Positions 28,401 through 28,518 of a stretch of 28,518 nucleotides of DNA are shown in pieces. Made by a program: the position numbers and the translations under genes. Source of the DNA: Ulva prolifera (lineage: Eukaryota > Chlorophyta > Ulvophyceae > Ulvales > Ulvaceae); assembly GCA_023078555.1 (NCBI GenBank), contig CM041204.1:1-28518 (forward strand), written 5' to 3'. Position 1 is the first letter of the stretch; the number at the start of each line of letters is the position of its first letter. The notes under the pieces are model-generated. The model saw only the letters and a list, made by a program, of their open reading frames with translations. It ran no database searches and had not been told where the DNA came from.

Positions 28401-28518
28401 CATGCAACATATCATGGCCGCGATGGGCGCCATGTTTGCCCTCCATTAGATATCTTATATGGTACCAGCTTAGGCCCGACCGAGGACTCCAGGCCTCAGA
28501 GGCTTCAAATCTGAAGAC
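28401..28518. other. Right edge of the window
   Basis: No feature recognised. The string ATATCATGGCCGCG at about 28409 also occurs near 4041, possibly another fragment of a dispersed repeat. Confidence 0.3.

Overview
The window looks like nuclear DNA of a eukaryote. It carries a Ty1/copia LTR retrotransposon with 547-bp LTRs and 5-bp target duplications, about 0.9 kb of (GT)n microsatellite, many diverged dispersed repeats, widely spaced low-complexity Ala/Pro-rich genes with probable introns, and no operon-like packing. Base composition is near balanced, with GC-rich exons and frequent TGCATGCA-type motifs. I cannot name the species. A protist or alga is a reasonable guess but not provable here.

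Layout. 0.3-1.0 kb: decayed 3' end of a gene family (copy A, minus). 1.9-2.9 kb: degenerate GT microsatellite. 4.3-5.2 kb: segment E1. 5.5-8.4 kb: family gene copy B (minus), with its upstream region to 8.95 kb. 9.6-10.15 kb: repeat-family reading frame F1 (minus). 10,713-17,364: one copia-type insertion (minus), flanked by the duplication GTACG. 17.4-17.8 kb: repeat R2. 18.2-18.8 kb: an Ala/Pro-rich orphan gene. 20.35-20.83 kb: F2, an inverted and decayed relative of F1. 21.4-24.8 kb: copy C, a near-identical same-orientation duplicate of B. 25.1 kb: a 29-nt poly-G run. 26.0-26.85 kb: E2, a relative of E1. 27.1-27.6 kb: copy D, apparently only the two ends of the family unit. 27.8-28.4 kb: R2 and R1 repeats.

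The retrotransposon is the most striking object. Its two outer LTRs appear identical. Inside, a 2,428-bp palindrome (arms 12087-14514 and 14566-16993, 51-nt loop, no net indel) contains gag-protease-RT twice in opposite orientations. The RNase H part, polypurine tract and 3' LTR survive once, on the left. The inverted arm starts inside an LTR fragment at a point 25 nt downstream of a TATAA box, where the RNA 5' end is expected. The arms differ at about 18 amino acids confined to the middle of the ORF although the LTRs match. This points to a chimeric cDNA made from two different packaged RNAs by template switching, then integrated once. Both arms lack the whole integrase domain, so this is a lineage of copia elements with gag, protease, RT and RNase H that must borrow integrase. 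The primer site matches the anticodon region of initiator-methionine tRNA (half-tRNA priming).

The second theme is a gene family of unknown function (A, B, C, probably D). Each legible C-terminus has a basic, NLS-like cluster followed by a terminal S-E-[VI]-[VI]-x-[IT]-E, resembling a SUMO-interacting motif. B and C are about 3 kb near-identical duplicates, but the identity stops sharply inside the last exon.
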